A stretch of DNA of 64,000 nt from Ensifer adhaerens. GTDB taxonomy: Bacteria; Pseudomonadota; Alphaproteobacteria; Rhizobiales; Rhizobiaceae. Numbering within the stretch: position 1 is the stretch's first letter; each line of letters starts with the position of its first letter. Below, piece by piece: positions 38,335 to 48,066 of the stretch. The notes below the pieces were generated by a model. The model saw only the letters and a program-made list of their open reading frames with translations. It made no database searches and was not told the origin of the DNA. The translations under genes were made by a program, and so were the position numbers. Where the stretch lies: positions 186,001 through 250,000 of the forward strand of contig NZ_PNFP01000006.1 of assembly GCF_002940685.1 (NCBI RefSeq). The letters are read 5' to 3'.

Positions 38335-40101
38335 TCAGTAGTTGGCCAGCCACTGTTCGGCGCCCAGATCCCCGAACCGCGGCTTCACCCCGAGAAGGGG
38401 TGCTGCGCGACCGATGATCGCCTTGACCATCGGGGCGGCATTGGCGGCGGCCGTCCGCCCGCCATTTTCTCCGGTTTTCGGCGCATCGATGATCGAGAGC
38501 ACGATGTATTTGGGCTTGTCCATCGGGAAAGCGGCAAGGAAGGCGTTGAAGTTGATGTCCTTGGCATATTTGCCGTTGATGACCTTGTCGGCCGTGCCGG
38601 TCTTGCCGCCGACATGGAAGCCTTCCACCTGCGCCCGCCTGCCGGAACCCTTCACGCCGTTCCAGTTGTAGAGGTAACGCATGTCGGCGCTGGTCGTTTC
38701 CTTGATTACCCTTTGCGAAACCACCGTCGTCTCCTCCGCCGTGCGTGGCAGGAAGGTCGGGGGGATCAGGTGTCCGCCATTCATCAGCGCCGCAGCGGCA
38801 ACGGCCGTCTGCAACGGCGTGGTTGCCACGCCGTGCCCGAAGGAGATCGTCACCGAGTTGATCTTCTTCCACGTGCGCGGCTGGGTCGGGATGGCGACCC
38901 CCGGCATTTCTGTCTGCATTTTCGACAGCAGGCCCAGTTTCGTCAGGAACTGCTGGTGCCCCTCGATCCCGACCATGTCGGCGACGGCCGCCGTGCCGAT
39001 GTTGGAGGAGAACTGGAAGACCTCGGGGATCGACAGCGGCCGATTCTTACCCTTGAAATCCTTGATGGTGAAGCCGCCCATGCGGATCGGTCGCGAGGCG
39101 TCGACGACCGAATTCAGGTTGACCTTGCCCGCATCCAGCCCCATCGCCAGGGTGAAGCTCTTGAAGGTCGAGCCCATTTCGAACGTGGCGTTGCTCATCC
39201 GGTTGAACCAGCCCTTTTCGTACTCCTTGTCGACGCCGCCGCCGGGCAAGGTTCGCGAGGGTTCATTCGGATCGTAGTCGGGCACGGATGCCATGGCGAG
39301 CACCTCGCCGGTCTCGGCATCGAGAACCACCGCGCCGGCCGCTTCGGCCTCATAGGCGGTCATCGCGTTCGCCACCACTTCGCGCACGATGTTCTGCACG
39401 CGCAGATCGATCGACAGCCGCACGGGCTCGAGCGAGGCATTGCTGGTGAGGCCGACCGCGCGCAGATCGGCAAAGCCCTGCTGGTCTAGATAGCGCTCTA
39501 TGCCCGCCAGCCCCTGATTGTCGACGTTGACGTGACCGAGAATATGCGAAGCGGTGACACCGCCGGGATAGAAACGGCGTTTTTCCGGGCGAAAGCCGAT
39601 GCCGGGAATGCCGAGCGCCAGAATGTCCGACTGCTGCTTCGGGGTGAGCTGGCGCCGCAGCCACTGGAATGCCGAACCGGACTGGAGCTTGCGGTGCGTG
39701 TCGCGCCAGTCGAGATTGGGGATCACGGTCGCGAGCTTCTCGACGACCTCGTCGGCGTCGACGATCTTGCGCGGCTCGGCATAGAGCGACATCGTGTTGA
39801 GATCGGTCGCCAGCAGGTGGCCATTGCGATCGACGATATCCGGCCGCGAGGCGATGACATGGCCGCCGCCGCCGATCGATGCGGTATCGGCCGGTTCGGC
39901 AAAACCGTATTGCACGAGACGCCCGCCGACCACGAGGAAAACGACGGCAAAGCCGGCGATCAGGATCCCCACGCGCTGCCGCGCCTGGTTCCTGCGGCCC
40001 GCGCTGGTGCCGATGATGACCCCCGGCTTGCCGGCACCATTCCTCTTTACAGAAAAATGCGCGCGGCTTCTGAGCCGAACGGCAAGCGAAATCATCGACA
40101 T
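38335..40101 (-). CDS. class B penicillin-binding protein (FtsI/PBP2-like transpeptidase)
   Basis: Peptidoglycan D,D-transpeptidase of about 588 residues with one membrane anchor near residues 44-66 (GILIAGFAVVFLVVGGRLV). A dimerisation module follows (RPDIVDRNGHLLA), then the transpeptidase domain with all three active-site motifs: S-T-F-K (about 311-314), S-S-N (about 365-367) and K-T-G in HVGGKTGTAD (about 500). Length and order match FtsI. No mraW, ftsL or mur genes adjoin it, so it is outside a division cluster and may be a second FtsI-like enzyme. ATG at 40101 has GGAAG upstream. Confidence 0.93.
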   Translation of the reverse strand: MSMISLAVRLRSRAHFSVKRNGAGKPGVIIGTSAGRRNQARQRVGILIAGFAVVFLVVGGRLVQYGFAEPADTASIGGGGHVIASRPDIVDRNGHLLATDLNTMSLYAEPRKIVDADEVVEKLATVIPNLDWRDTHRKLQSGSAFQWLRRQLTPKQQSDILALGIPGIGFRPEKRRFYPGGVTASHILGHVNVDNQGLAGIERYLDQQGFADLRAVGLTSNASLEPVRLSIDLRVQNIVREVVANAMTAYEAEAAGAVVLDAETGEVLAMASVPDYDPNEPSRTLPGGGVDKEYEKGWFNRMSNATFEMGSTFKSFTLAMGLDAGKVNLNSVVDASRPIRMGGFTIKDFKGKNRPLSIPEVFQFSSNIGTAAVADMVGIEGHQQFLTKLGLLSKMQTEMPGVAIPTQPRTWKKINSVTISFGHGVATTPLQTAVAAAALMNGGHLIPPTFLPRTAEETTVVSQRVIKETTSADMRYLYNWNGVKGSGRRAQVEGFHVGGKTGTADKVINGKYAKDINFNAFLAAFPMDKPKYIVLSIIDAPKTGENGGRTAAANAAPMVKAIIGRAAPLLGVKPRFGDLGAEQWLANY

Positions 40102-40402
40102 CCAGGGCACTTCCACATGCAGGCCAACCGAGCACGTGCTCGCCCCGTCGCCAATCGTCGATCGGCAGCCAGCGCTCGGTGGAATTTAAAACCTTAGGAG
40201 GTCCTAATGGACCAGAGAGTACCACCAGAGTTGCACTCAACTGGTTAATGGCAGATTAACCACGATGCGCCGTCCATGGGGGATTGGTTTTGGGCTGGCG
40301 ATCAGGGGTGCGGCCAATCGGCACAATCCGGCTCCCGGCGCGTAGCGCCAGCGCGGCTTCATCCTTCGGAAATCGCTGGAAATTCGCCGCCCGGGAGCGG
40401 GA

Positions 40403-40783
40403 TTACTCCGGTCGCTCGCAGACGGCGGCGATCTTGTTGCCGTCGTGATCGCGCACCCAGGCGCCGTAAAAATTCGCGTGAAAGGGGCGCAGACCCGGCG
40501 TGCCTTCGTCCGTTCCGCCATGGGCAAGGGCTGCCGCATGAAAAGCGTCGACGGCGGCCCGCGTTTCGGCCGCAAGCGCGATGCTCACGCCATTGCCAAA
40601 GGTAGCGGGCGCGCGATCAAACGGCGTCACCACCCAGAAGCGGATGCGCTCGCCCTGAGCACCATAGCCGATCTCGGTCTCATCCTGCCGCTGCCGGTGG
40701 TAGCCAAGCGTCGGCATGACCGCATCGTAGAACGCGCCGGCGCGTGTCAGATCGTTGCTGCCGACAGTGACATAGAGCAGCAT
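40403..40783 (-). CDS. VOC family (glyoxalase-like) protein
   Basis: Protein of 126 residues of the vicinal oxygen chelate superfamily, with paired beta-alpha-beta-beta-beta units. It starts MLLYVTVGSNDLTRAGAFYDAV and ends with GAWVRDHDGNKIAAVCE, both characteristic. The subgroup is often annotated as glyoxalase or bleomycin resistance protein, but the substrate is unknown. Its ATG lies one base after the rlmE stop, so it is the third gene of the ppx-rlmE-VOC operon. Confidence 0.9.
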   Translation of the reverse strand: MLLYVTVGSNDLTRAGAFYDAVMPTLGYHRQRQDETEIGYGAQGERIRFWVVTPFDRAPATFGNGVSIALAAETRAAVDAFHAAALAHGGTDEGTPGLRPFHANFYGAWVRDHDGNKIAAVCERPE

Positions 40784-40784
40784 G

Positions 40785-41522
40785 CTACTCGGCCGCCTCG
40801 TCTTCGGTTTCCGTCTCACTGCCGGTCTTCTGGCGTCCCTTGAAGCCCTTGGCGAGCAGGAACATCTCGACCGATTCGGCGCGTGACGATGCCGGCTTCA
40901 CGTGGATGACCTGGCGGAAATTCTGCTTGAGCATGTTGAGCAGCTCCCGCTCGGTCCCGCCCTGGAAGGTCTTCGCCAGGAAATGCCCGCCCTCGGCAAG
41001 CACGTCGACGGCGAAATAGGCGGCGACCTCGCACAGATGCATGGTGCGCAGGTGATCGGTCTGGCGATGGCCCGTCGTTGGCGCCGCCATGTCGGAGATC
41101 ACCAGATCAGGCGTGCCGCCAATCGCTTCCCTCAGCTTGCCCGGCGCTTCAGGGTCGAGAAAATCCATCTGCAGGATGCGCACGCCCGGGAGCGGATCCA
41201 CTTCGAGGAAGTCGATCGCCGCGACGCGCGGATCGGCATCGGTCGAATTGGTGACCTTGGCGGCAATCTGCGACCAGCTGCCGGGGGCAGCCCCAAGGTC
41301 GATGATGCGGCGCGCACCGTTCAGGATCTTGTGCTTCTCGTCGATCTCCAGGAGCTTGAACGCCGCGCGGGCGCGGTAGCCCTCGAGCTGGGCACGCTGC
41401 ACGTAGGGATCGTTGATGTGGCGCTCGATCCAGCGGCGGGAGGACGCCTTGAGCTTGCCCTTCTTGACCTTCTGGCCAAGCTTGCGGCCGCTGCGGTTGC
41501 CGCCGACAGGGGGTTTCGTCAT
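40785..41522 (-). CDS. rlmE: 23S rRNA (uridine(2552)-2'-O)-methyltransferase
   Basis: RlmE/FtsJ methyltransferase of 245 residues that modifies U2552 in the ribosomal A-loop. The SAM-binding site appears as [13 protein letters not shown] (about 71-83). The catalytic residues lie around DFLDPE, LVISDMA and LAKTFQGG. An N-terminal basic extension (about 1-35) and a short acidic tail flank the domain. Its ATG overlaps the ppx/gppA stop by four bases. Confidence 0.95.
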   Translation of the reverse strand: MTKPPVGGNRSGRKLGQKVKKGKLKASSRRWIERHINDPYVQRAQLEGYRARAAFKLLEIDEKHKILNGARRIIDLGAAPGSWSQIAAKVTNSTDADPRVAAIDFLEVDPLPGVRILQMDFLDPEAPGKLREAIGGTPDLVISDMAAPTTGHRQTDHLRTMHLCEVAAYFAVDVLAEGGHFLAKTFQGGTERELLNMLKQNFRQVIHVKPASSRAESVEMFLLAKGFKGRQKTGSETETEDEAAE

Positions 41523-43117
41523 GGCTTGTTTCCTTCCTGGCTGCCGGAGGCATTGGAGCCGCGCTGGTGGCGGCGCGGCCGCGAGCGGCGCCAGGCGCCA
41601 TCGTCCGCCATCATATCAGTGAGCAGGCCTTCGCGCAGGCCACGATCGGCGACCCGCATGCGGGTCGACGGCCAACGCCGGCGGATCGCTTCGAGAATGG
41701 CGCAGCCGGCAAGCACCAGATCGGCGCGATCAGGCCCGATGCAGGGATTGGCGGCGCGCGCGTCGAAATCCCAGGAGAGAAGCCGCGCCTGCATGGCCGA
41801 GACTTCATCATCCGTCAGCCAAAGGCCATCGACGCGGCGGCGATCATAGCGCGGCAGGTCGAGATGCACGCCGGCAAGGGTGGTCACCGTGCCTGACGTG
41901 CCGATCAGGTGAAAGCCGCTGCCCGACGTGCCGTTCGCCAACGCTTCCACCGGCGGGCTGTCGAAGCGGGAAAGCATGCCTTCCACTTCCTGCACCATCG
42001 CCTCGAAGCTTGCCGGCGTCACATGCTGGCCGCCATGGCGTTCCGACAGCGTGACGACGCCGACCGGCAGCGAGGTCCAATGGGTGATGTGGTTGGCAAG
42101 CCGGTTCGAACGCGAATCACCGATGCGGATGACGGCAATCTCGGACGAACCGCCGCCGATATCGAAAAGCACGACCGAACGCGTCTCGCGATCGACCAGC
42201 GACGAGCAGCCGGAGACGGCAAGCCGCGCCTCGGTCTCGCGGTTGATGATCTCGAGCTCGAGACCAGTTTCGCTGGCGACCCGCTCAAGGAAGGTTTCGC
42301 CGTTTTCAGCGGCACGCGCGGCCTCGGTCGCGATCAGCCGGCTGCGACGGATCGTGCGGGCGCCGAGCTTCAACGCGCAGACCTTCAGCGCCTCGACGGC
42401 GCGCTCCATCGCCTCGTCCGACAGCCGGCCGCTGGCGCCGAGCCCTTCGCCGAGGCGAACGATGCGCGAGAAGGCGTCGACCACCCGGAACTGGCCGGGA
42501 CGGGTCGGCTGCGCGATCAGCAGACGGCAATTGTTGGTGCCGAGGTCGAGCGCGGCATAGAGCGGTGCCGGCGGCTCGTTGGCGGCGACATAGGGGGCGC
42601 GCGGCTGATCGCCACGGTTGGCCGGCCGCGGCTGTGCAGCCGCCGGGCCGCCGCCGGTGGGCGAAGCCTGCCGCGCATTGCCACCGCCATCGGCTGCGCG
42701 CTGCGGCGCTGGCTGGCGCTCGCCGCTCGTAAGCGGACGCCCCTGGAGCCCGCGGCGATGCCTGGCCTTCTTGCTGCGCTTGTGGCCCTTGCGTTCGCCA
42801 AGGGTCGGGTCGACCACCTGAACGCCGCTGCCCTGCGACGCGGATCCGGCCTGAGCCTGCTGTTTTGCTGATTTCGAACGCCGCCGCCGCTTGCGCTTGC
42901 GCGCCGGCTCCGTTTCGTTCGCTCCTGCGGGACGCCCTGCCAAGCCGGCTGTGCCGGGCTGGCTGGCAATTGCAGACGGCGAAGCAGACGACTTGCGTCG
43001 TTTGCGCTTGCCCTTGCCGTTGCGCGGACCGAGCTTCGATCCATCACCGCGGCCTGCTGCCGACGCCCCGGATTCAGACGGCGTATCGCCGTGATCGGGG
43101 TCTTTCACTTGTTTCAA
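41519..43117 (-). CDS. Ppx/GppA phosphatase family protein with basic N-terminal extension
   Basis: Protein of 532 residues, predicted exopolyphosphatase or pppGpp phosphatase, which would act on polyphosphate or alarmones. The sugar-kinase-like fold starts near residue 188 with [16 protein letters not shown] (phosphate 1 loop); phosphate 2 is [16 protein letters not shown] region near 370 reads [12 protein letters not shown]. The first 180 residues are disordered-looking and very basic ([32 protein letters not shown]), unlike standard Ppx; this suggests nucleic-acid or polyphosphate binding. The start may be TTG at 43117 or GTG at 43108. Overlap with rlmE links it to ribosome maturation. Confidence 0.9.
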   Translation of the reverse strand: MKQVKDPDHGDTPSESGASAAGRGDGSKLGPRNGKGKRKRRKSSASPSAIASQPGTAGLAGRPAGANETEPARKRKRRRRSKSAKQQAQAGSASQGSGVQVVDPTLGERKGHKRSKKARHRRGLQGRPLTSGERQPAPQRAADGGGNARQASPTGGGPAAAQPRPANRGDQPRAPYVAANEPPAPLYAALDLGTNNCRLLIAQPTRPGQFRVVDAFSRIVRLGEGLGASGRLSDEAMERAVEALKVCALKLGARTIRRSRLIATEAARAAENGETFLERVASETGLELEIINRETEARLAVSGCSSLVDRETRSVVLFDIGGGSSEIAVIRIGDSRSNRLANHITHWTSLPVGVVTLSERHGGQHVTPASFEAMVQEVEGMLSRFDSPPVEALANGTSGSGFHLIGTSGTVTTLAGVHLDLPRYDRRRVDGLWLTDDEVSAMQARLLSWDFDARAANPCIGPDRADLVLAGCAILEAIRRRWPSTRMRVADRGLREGLLTDMMADDGAWRRSRPRRHQRGSNASGSQEGNKP

Positions 43118-43425
43118 CCATGGCGCCGCGCAAGCCGTTAAGGCCGCTCAAGGCGCTCTCTCGATTTTTCGTTGGCGCGACTGTACCAGCGCGGGCACCA
43201 TTCGCCAAACTTTTTTTGAAAACCGGCTTGTGCACAATACGTTGGCGGAACGGCACACGCACCGCCACACAACGGGCTTCACCGTTACCGGCCAGTTCAC
43301 ATCGCTGCAGCCGCAACGATTTTCACAGCCCGCGCGATTTTTTTTGCAAAAGGTATTTGCATCGGCCCCTGATTTGTTTATAAGCCCGCCAACCAACCCG
43401 ACGGGCTTCGCCCCGAAGGCGGCTT
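43118..43425. other. intergenic region upstream of tRNA-Gln
   Basis: About 308 bases with AT-rich patches. It should hold the ppx/gppA promoter (minus strand) and the tRNA promoter (43357-43384). A small CGGGCTT/AAGCCCG hairpin lies near 43381-43408. I see no gene. Confidence 0.5.
43357..43384 (+). promoter_or_regulatory. candidate promoter of tRNA-Gln
   Basis: TTGCAT, a 16-base spacer and TATAAG lie about 40 bases before the tRNA 5' end, a normal distance. Confidence 0.5.
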
Positions 43426-43499
43426 TGGGGAATAGGTTAACGGTAGACCCACGGACTCTGACTCCGTTAGTCCTGGTTCGAATCCAGGTTCCCCAGCCA
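43426..43499 (+). tRNA. tRNA-Gln (anticodon CUG)
   Basis: Acceptor stem TGGGGAA pairs with TTCCCCA. The anticodon arm is ACGGA, loop CTCTGAC, TCCGT, giving anticodon CUG. The T arm contains GGTTCGAATCC, and GCCA at the 3' end shows that CCA is encoded. The 3' end is the left attachment site of a genomic island. Confidence 0.95.
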
Positions 43500-43505
43500 A
43501 CTCTC
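43480..43505 (+). repeat. attL: island attachment site in the tRNA-Gln 3' end
   Basis: GAATCCA, one variable base, then GTTCCCCAGCCAA and TCTC after another variable base, recur at 50784-50809 with 24 of 26 positions the same. Tyrosine-recombinase islands commonly duplicate a tRNA 3' end in this way. Confidence 0.8.
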
Positions 43506-43571
43506 TCCTTTGTGTTTATTTTCAATTACTTAACTGGACGCCTCCTACGGCAACCGGAACGGTTTTCCGGA

Positions 43572-43652
43572 TCACAGCTGCAGACGGATGGCGTAAGCGA
43601 TGTGGAGCCGATTGCGGACTGGCAGCTTCTGGAAGTAGAGCAGCGAAAGCAG
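43572..43652 (-). pseudogene. possible LuxR-type HTH C-terminal fragment
   Basis: The minus frame reads LYFQKLPVRNRLHIAYAIRLQL and then stops. KL-x-V-x-N-R resembles the last helix of NarL/LuxR DNA-binding domains. An in-frame stop lies just upstream, so at most 27 residues remain. Weak recognition. Confidence 0.3.
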
Positions 43653-43680
43653 CTAGGCTCTTTGCAAGATACGGGCAGGC

Positions 43681-45349
43681 CTACCGACGAGCGGAGGTAG
43701 AAAGGCGACGGAAGGCAGGTGCATCCACAAGAACAGGCGCGACCTCCTTAGTTTGATCCAATGCATCAGTTAGATCATGCGGGACCACGGCACCCTCAGA
43801 GGTTCCGACGGTAAGATCAAGCAAACGCAGCAAAGCCTTCCCTTTGGGTTCATCGTCTATGAGCGCGAGCCTTTTCTCTTCGTTCTCGCTGTAAAGACCG
43901 CAGTCCATCATGGACCAGCACTCAAATGGCACCAAGAAGCGCGCGATCGTATCGACGGCCTCGGCGAACGCCCCTCTTGAGGTCGCAGGAAGATCGGCAA
44001 GAGCGCCGCTAACGCTAGGCGTTGCCAAGGAGCGTTCTTGTGGCCATACGTCACGAAGGAAAGGTGCAGCCGCGGACCGGAATAATGCTGCCGCGGATGC
44101 AGGTATTTCATGCTCTTCACCCTCAGGCTGACCGTCCTCAGGTGCCTTCTCGGAAAGCTCGCGGACGAATTGTTGGATTGCGTTCGCCGCCAACGCGCGA
44201 ACTTCGTCGTCGAGCGTGCGCAACATTTGTTGAACCCGCGAGTTGGGAACGGCGGGATCGCGTCCTTCGCGGAAAGCGTGGAGCGACTCGATCGCGATGC
44301 TGAAGACCAGTCTTCGCCGCGTTTCCCGCCCGAGCCGGCGATCTGTCGCTCGCTCCGCCATCGCGCCGCCGATAATCTTCAAGACATCGGTGAAATGGGC
44401 CTGCCGAGCAATAGCACGCCAGAGCGCGAGCGATGCGCCATCGTCGTTCAGTAGAGGGGCAATCAGATGTTGCTGCGTCCAGTCAGGATCGGCGCGGAGG
44501 AAGTACGGCAGCTCCTCGATTAAACGATGCCGTGCAATCAAGCTGCTTCGTCCGGTTGAGGCAATCACGGCGTCGCGCATTTGCTGTTCTATCGATCCCT
44601 ACCGCAAATGCCTGTGAACCAGGCCTGAGCGTCGGGCATGCCGCCAAGAACACACCGACAAGTTTTCCAGCAGGCGTGTTGAGCGTGTCGAGATCCATCG
44701 GCTCTCGATCATCGTCGATGGAGCGGGCCGTGACGCTGAGATCGGCGTCGTCGTCCTTTTCCGGTCTGATATTGGTCGCCTCAACTGCGATTGGCCAAAC
44801 CCGCAACCATACGGGTAGCCCCAACGGGGCGGCCACAATCTGCCTTTCCCACGCGTCCAGCCAAGCGCTGATGCCTTCTATCGCGACCGACAGCGTTTCT
44901 ACCGAGAGTTGGTTCAGAAGTGCCAGGACTCTTGTTGCGTCGTCTCGAAGATCGCGCGGTGCCTTGCCGGCAGGTTCTCGCGGCCTTGGAGAATGTGCCC
45001 AACCGAAACGGTTCGAGACTCTGGGGAAGTCATTTCCGCCGCTTCCTACAGCCTCGAAATCACCGAGGATAAGGGCCGCCTTTTCCGGTTGTTGCAACCA
45101 GTCTTTTGCCCGTTCGGCGGGATCGTCGTCCCAGCCGCCGCGGCTCGCAGAGAGCGCCGACTCAAGCGCACGCAGTCGGGCTGAGCCCCCGAGTGCGTCG
45201 TATCGATCATCGGGGTTGCGAGGAACCGATCTGACGGACGCCCCTTCTGGAAAGCCTTCATCGCTTGTCATTGCGGCGAGATCGGCAAACTGCACAATAT
45301 GAGCGTCAAGCCATGACTTCATTTGGCTCGCATCGGCAAATCCGCTCAC
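43681..45349 (-). pseudogene. truncated, frameshifted 3' end of a SIR2/DUF4020-like anti-phage gene
   Basis: Two overlapping frames encode consecutive parts of one protein. The first (45349 down to about 44600) holds PAGKLVGVFL and a helical region rich in Trp and Leu. The second (to 43681) has RHRLIEELPYFLRADPDWTQQHL, the ALWRAIARQ and RRLGRETRRRLVF segments and ends with AFRRLSTSARR. A single base change near 44594-44600 would rejoin them (GIDRT to GIEQQMRDA). A stop lies four codons before 45349, and homologues are much longer, so the 5' part is lost. I recognise it from memory as the C-terminal region of large SIR2/DUF4020 defence proteins. Confidence 0.6.
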
Positions 45350-45550
45350 AGGCGTAGCTTACGCGCCCTACTTTGGCAGGTTAGCAAGTCCATCGAAACA
45401 CTGTCGACGTTGACGGCAACTCTCCGGCCGGGGCTTTAGCCAACTGTAGAACAGTAAAAACCACACATATCTGGCGGTGCAAAAGCCCGTCATAATTGTG
45501 CAAACTTCCGAACCTAAACGAAAGCTGATCCGAATCATCATCTTTTGCAA

Positions 45551-45781
45551 ATGGGCTTCATGATTGCACGGTATTTAAGCTATCCATTATTTATCCTTTC
45601 AATGTCGCTCGCTACAGCCACCATTCTGCCGGCCTACATTCTGCGTGACATATATCGGCTCTTCGCGCGTTACGCTCTGATAAGGATCCTGCTCATCCTC
45701 CTTTGTGTTTTCGGCCTGATCTACTGGGGGCCGTCGTTCTTCGACGTCAAATTGGCTCTCCAGTCGTGGCTGAAGTCGTAG
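45551..45781 (+). CDS. small membrane protein, hypothetical
   Basis: Protein of 76 residues with two hydrophobic segments, about 7-28 (YLSYPLFILSMSLATATIL) and 38-58 (YALIRILLILLCVFGLIYWG). An ATG three codons later is an alternative start. It is AT-richer than core genes. No family is recognised. It is unpaired, upstream of the pyruvyl transferase by about 135 bases, and may not be expressed. Confidence 0.45.
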   Translation: MGFMIARYLSYPLFILSMSLATATILPAYILRDIYRLFARYALIRILLILLCVFGLIYWGPSFFDVKLALQSWLKS

Positions 45782-45916
45782 GGTTTGACGCATCTTAAAT
45801 CTGCTGTTGCCATCAGCGATCTTTCCCCCATGTTGATTGCCGAACGGAGATGCCGCCAGGCTTGACCCGTTTCTTTGAAACCTATTGTGTCGTCGCCATC
45901 GAAGGAGTCTCGGCAC

Positions 45917-47395
45917 ATGAAAAAAGCATTCGTTCTGCGGGAAGAGCCTTTTGACGGCTACAATTGGAATGTCGGGGATCACCTGATCCACGCCGGCGTG
46001 GATGCAATTGTTGACCATCTGGGCCAATTCACACGCACTTACATTAACAGAAAGCGGTTTGGCTTACCTGATCCCAGTGAGCAAGCGGACTTGCTGGTCT
46101 ATGCCGGCATGCCCCAGTTCGCTGCAACGGATTGCGCCTCGATGGACGATCAGGCGTGGGCCATGCTCACGCACCGCTTCCCGTCGACTCGGGCCATCAA
46201 CGTTGGGTGCGGTACAGGCTATGCATTGCATGTGAATAGGCTGTCCATCGCGGCAAACATGGTCTCGGAGTACTACAATAACTGGTACTACGCGGCACAG
46301 TCGGACGTGGCCTATGTCACGCGCGATCCGCTAAGCTGGCATTTCCTTGATCTCCTGGGCCTTGACGCAACGCTGGGACTTTGCCCCTCGCATTTCGCGG
46401 CAGCTCCGCCCGCCAATAAGAAGTATCGAGTTGGCGTATCGCTCGCCCATCCGGAAACGAAATTCGACCAGTCGCAAGAGTCTCGGCTTAGGTTCGAGCT
46501 CGGCGAGCTCTATCAATCTCTGTTGGCCCGGTACCCGGATGCTCTGGTGATTTGCCAGGAGCCCATCGACGTCGAGTGGGCGAAAGCCTTGGGTATAACC
46601 AACCTCGTGTTGCCGCAAACGGTAGCTGAGTTCTACGAGGCGTGTGGAAGTGTCGAGATGCTGATCTCGACAAGGGTTCACGCGACGGTATGCGCCGTTT
46701 TGCGCAATGTGCCGACCCTTCATCTCGCGATCGACGGCCGCTCCGATCTATTGACGCCATTGATGACGTGCGGCCTGAGCAAGCTGAACATATTCTGGCA
46801 TTCACAAAATGAGATTTTGGATGCTGCGCAGGCGCTGGTCGAACAAGGCACGCGCATCGACCCGAGCCCGATCATTGATCGTTTCCGGTCGGCGACGGTG
46901 GATCGTCTGGCTACGTCGCTCAAGCACGTAGCGAAGAGGCGGTCTCAGCCTGGCAGTGTCATCGTGAACCCAGGACACGTCGCGAGGATGGCAGCCGGTG
47001 ACGTAATCTTTCTGACCGCCGAGCATTTCAGGGCAAATGCGGGGAGCAACAGGGACGAGCGGATCGTTTTCCCGTTTGAGGGCATCGGAAGGCATGTGGT
47101 TTTCGGGCCTTACAAGCGCCTGCCGCGGGGAAGGTACGAGGTCCTGTTCGACCTTGAGTATTGGGGACGAGCCGGCTCTCTCGATTCTGAAATGACATTT
47201 GATATTGCTGTATCGGGGGATGTGCTCGCCGCGGACCGCATACGGCTCAGCGACCTCCTGACCAATCGCCGGATGGTGCGCATTGAATTTGATCACGAGC
47301 GCGACAAGCACGACGTCGAATTTCGTATTGAGGCCTTCGGTCATTCGGGGCAGCTCAACGTTGCCTTTTCTGGGGTGAGGCTGAAAGCTCTCTGA
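45917..47395 (+). CDS. polysaccharide pyruvyl transferase family protein
   Basis: Protein of 492 residues. The N-terminal two thirds match the pyruvyl transferase (PssM/CsaB-like) family that adds ketal pyruvate to sugars: NVGDHLIHAGVDAIV near residue 19, INVGCGTGYALH, YVTRDPLSW, LVICQEPIDVEWAKAL and MLISTRVHATVCAVL near 255. The last 150 residues look like a beta-sandwich module (HVVFGPYKRLPRGRYEVLFDLEYWG). The ATG at 45917 starts MKKAFVLRE; the open frame extends 14 codons upstream. No other polysaccharide genes are nearby, so it is probably island cargo. Confidence 0.82.
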   Translation: MKKAFVLREEPFDGYNWNVGDHLIHAGVDAIVDHLGQFTRTYINRKRFGLPDPSEQADLLVYAGMPQFAATDCASMDDQAWAMLTHRFPSTRAINVGCGTGYALHVNRLSIAANMVSEYYNNWYYAAQSDVAYVTRDPLSWHFLDLLGLDATLGLCPSHFAAAPPANKKYRVGVSLAHPETKFDQSQESRLRFELGELYQSLLARYPDALVICQEPIDVEWAKALGITNLVLPQTVAEFYEACGSVEMLISTRVHATVCAVLRNVPTLHLAIDGRSDLLTPLMTCGLSKLNIFWHSQNEILDAAQALVEQGTRIDPSPIIDRFRSATVDRLATSLKHVAKRRSQPGSVIVNPGHVARMAAGDVIFLTAEHFRANAGSNRDERIVFPFEGIGRHVVFGPYKRLPRGRYEVLFDLEYWGRAGSLDSEMTFDIAVSGDVLAADRIRLSDLLTNRRMVRIEFDHERDKHDVEFRIEAFGHSGQLNVAFSGVRLKAL

Positions 47396-47463
47396 ATCGG
47401 GGCGAGTATTGCCGGCTGTCGCTCCCATTAGCGACAGCCGGCGTCATCCACGGTCTGCGACGC

Positions 47464-47800
47464 CTACCGCTGTCCACCTTCCACTCTTTGCAGAATCTCT
47501 TTGATCACCTTCAGGTCACCTGACTGCTGGCTAACCAACGTTTGCAGATCCTTGATCGCAACGGCGGTAGAAGTCGACGACTGCTCTGTAGACGCGACGC
47601 GGTAGGCGAGATTGTCGATCTTCCTGACCTCGGCTTCAAGCGAACGAAATCGCTGTTCGCTCCTGGCTTCAATAGCGCTCCGCCATTTCTGAAGTTCCTC
47701 AATGTCCCTGCCCTTATTGACCCAAATCGTGACGCCGCCGACGCACATGCCGAGTGTTCAGGTTCCATTCGAGCTTCTGCGCGCGCTTCAGGAGTTCCAT
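47464..47800 (-). pseudogene. phage lysis-cassette membrane/coiled-coil protein, frameshifted
   Basis: The 5' part reads MELLKRAQKLEWNLN from an ATG at 47800 behind GGAG, then runs out of frame. The rest is in the next frame: VGGVTIWVNKGRDIEELQKW, then a coiled-coil-like tail to EILQRVEGGQR. A one-base change near 47750 separates the two, and the second part could restart at ATG 47748. The form of N-terminal membrane anchor plus coiled coil resembles accessory proteins in rhizobial phage lysis cassettes. Last gene of the broken cassette. Confidence 0.55.
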
Positions 47801-47897
47801 GTATCCATGCTCCTGCCCCATCCATGCCCCTCGTATGCAATGCCCACGTGCTGAAAATGGAGCCGCCCCCCGAGGATGAGAGCCGGCCCGATGATGC

Positions 47898-48066
47898 TTA
47901 CTGTTGGTTCTTCGGCGCCACATAGGTCAGGACCGCCGGAAGACCGATCGTGAGCGCGTAGAGCGCGAGATAGCCGTACCAGTGCCTTCAGGCATGAAGG
48001 GAACACCGGCCGAACCGGCTAGGCGCCGCCAGCAGCGGCCGCTATGGCTTTCGAAACGCCGCCCAT
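47898..48066 (-). pseudogene. holin-like small protein, two frameshifts
   Basis: From ATG 48066 the frame reads MGGVSKAIAAAAGGA and hits TAG. One frame over continues AGSAGVPFMPEGT. A second shift continues WYGYLALYALTIGLPAVLTYVAPKNQQ and a natural stop at 47898. The rebuilt protein has one membrane segment and the layout of small phage holin-like proteins of rhizobia. Its ATG overlaps the upstream lipoprotein stop (TAATG). Confidence 0.55.
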
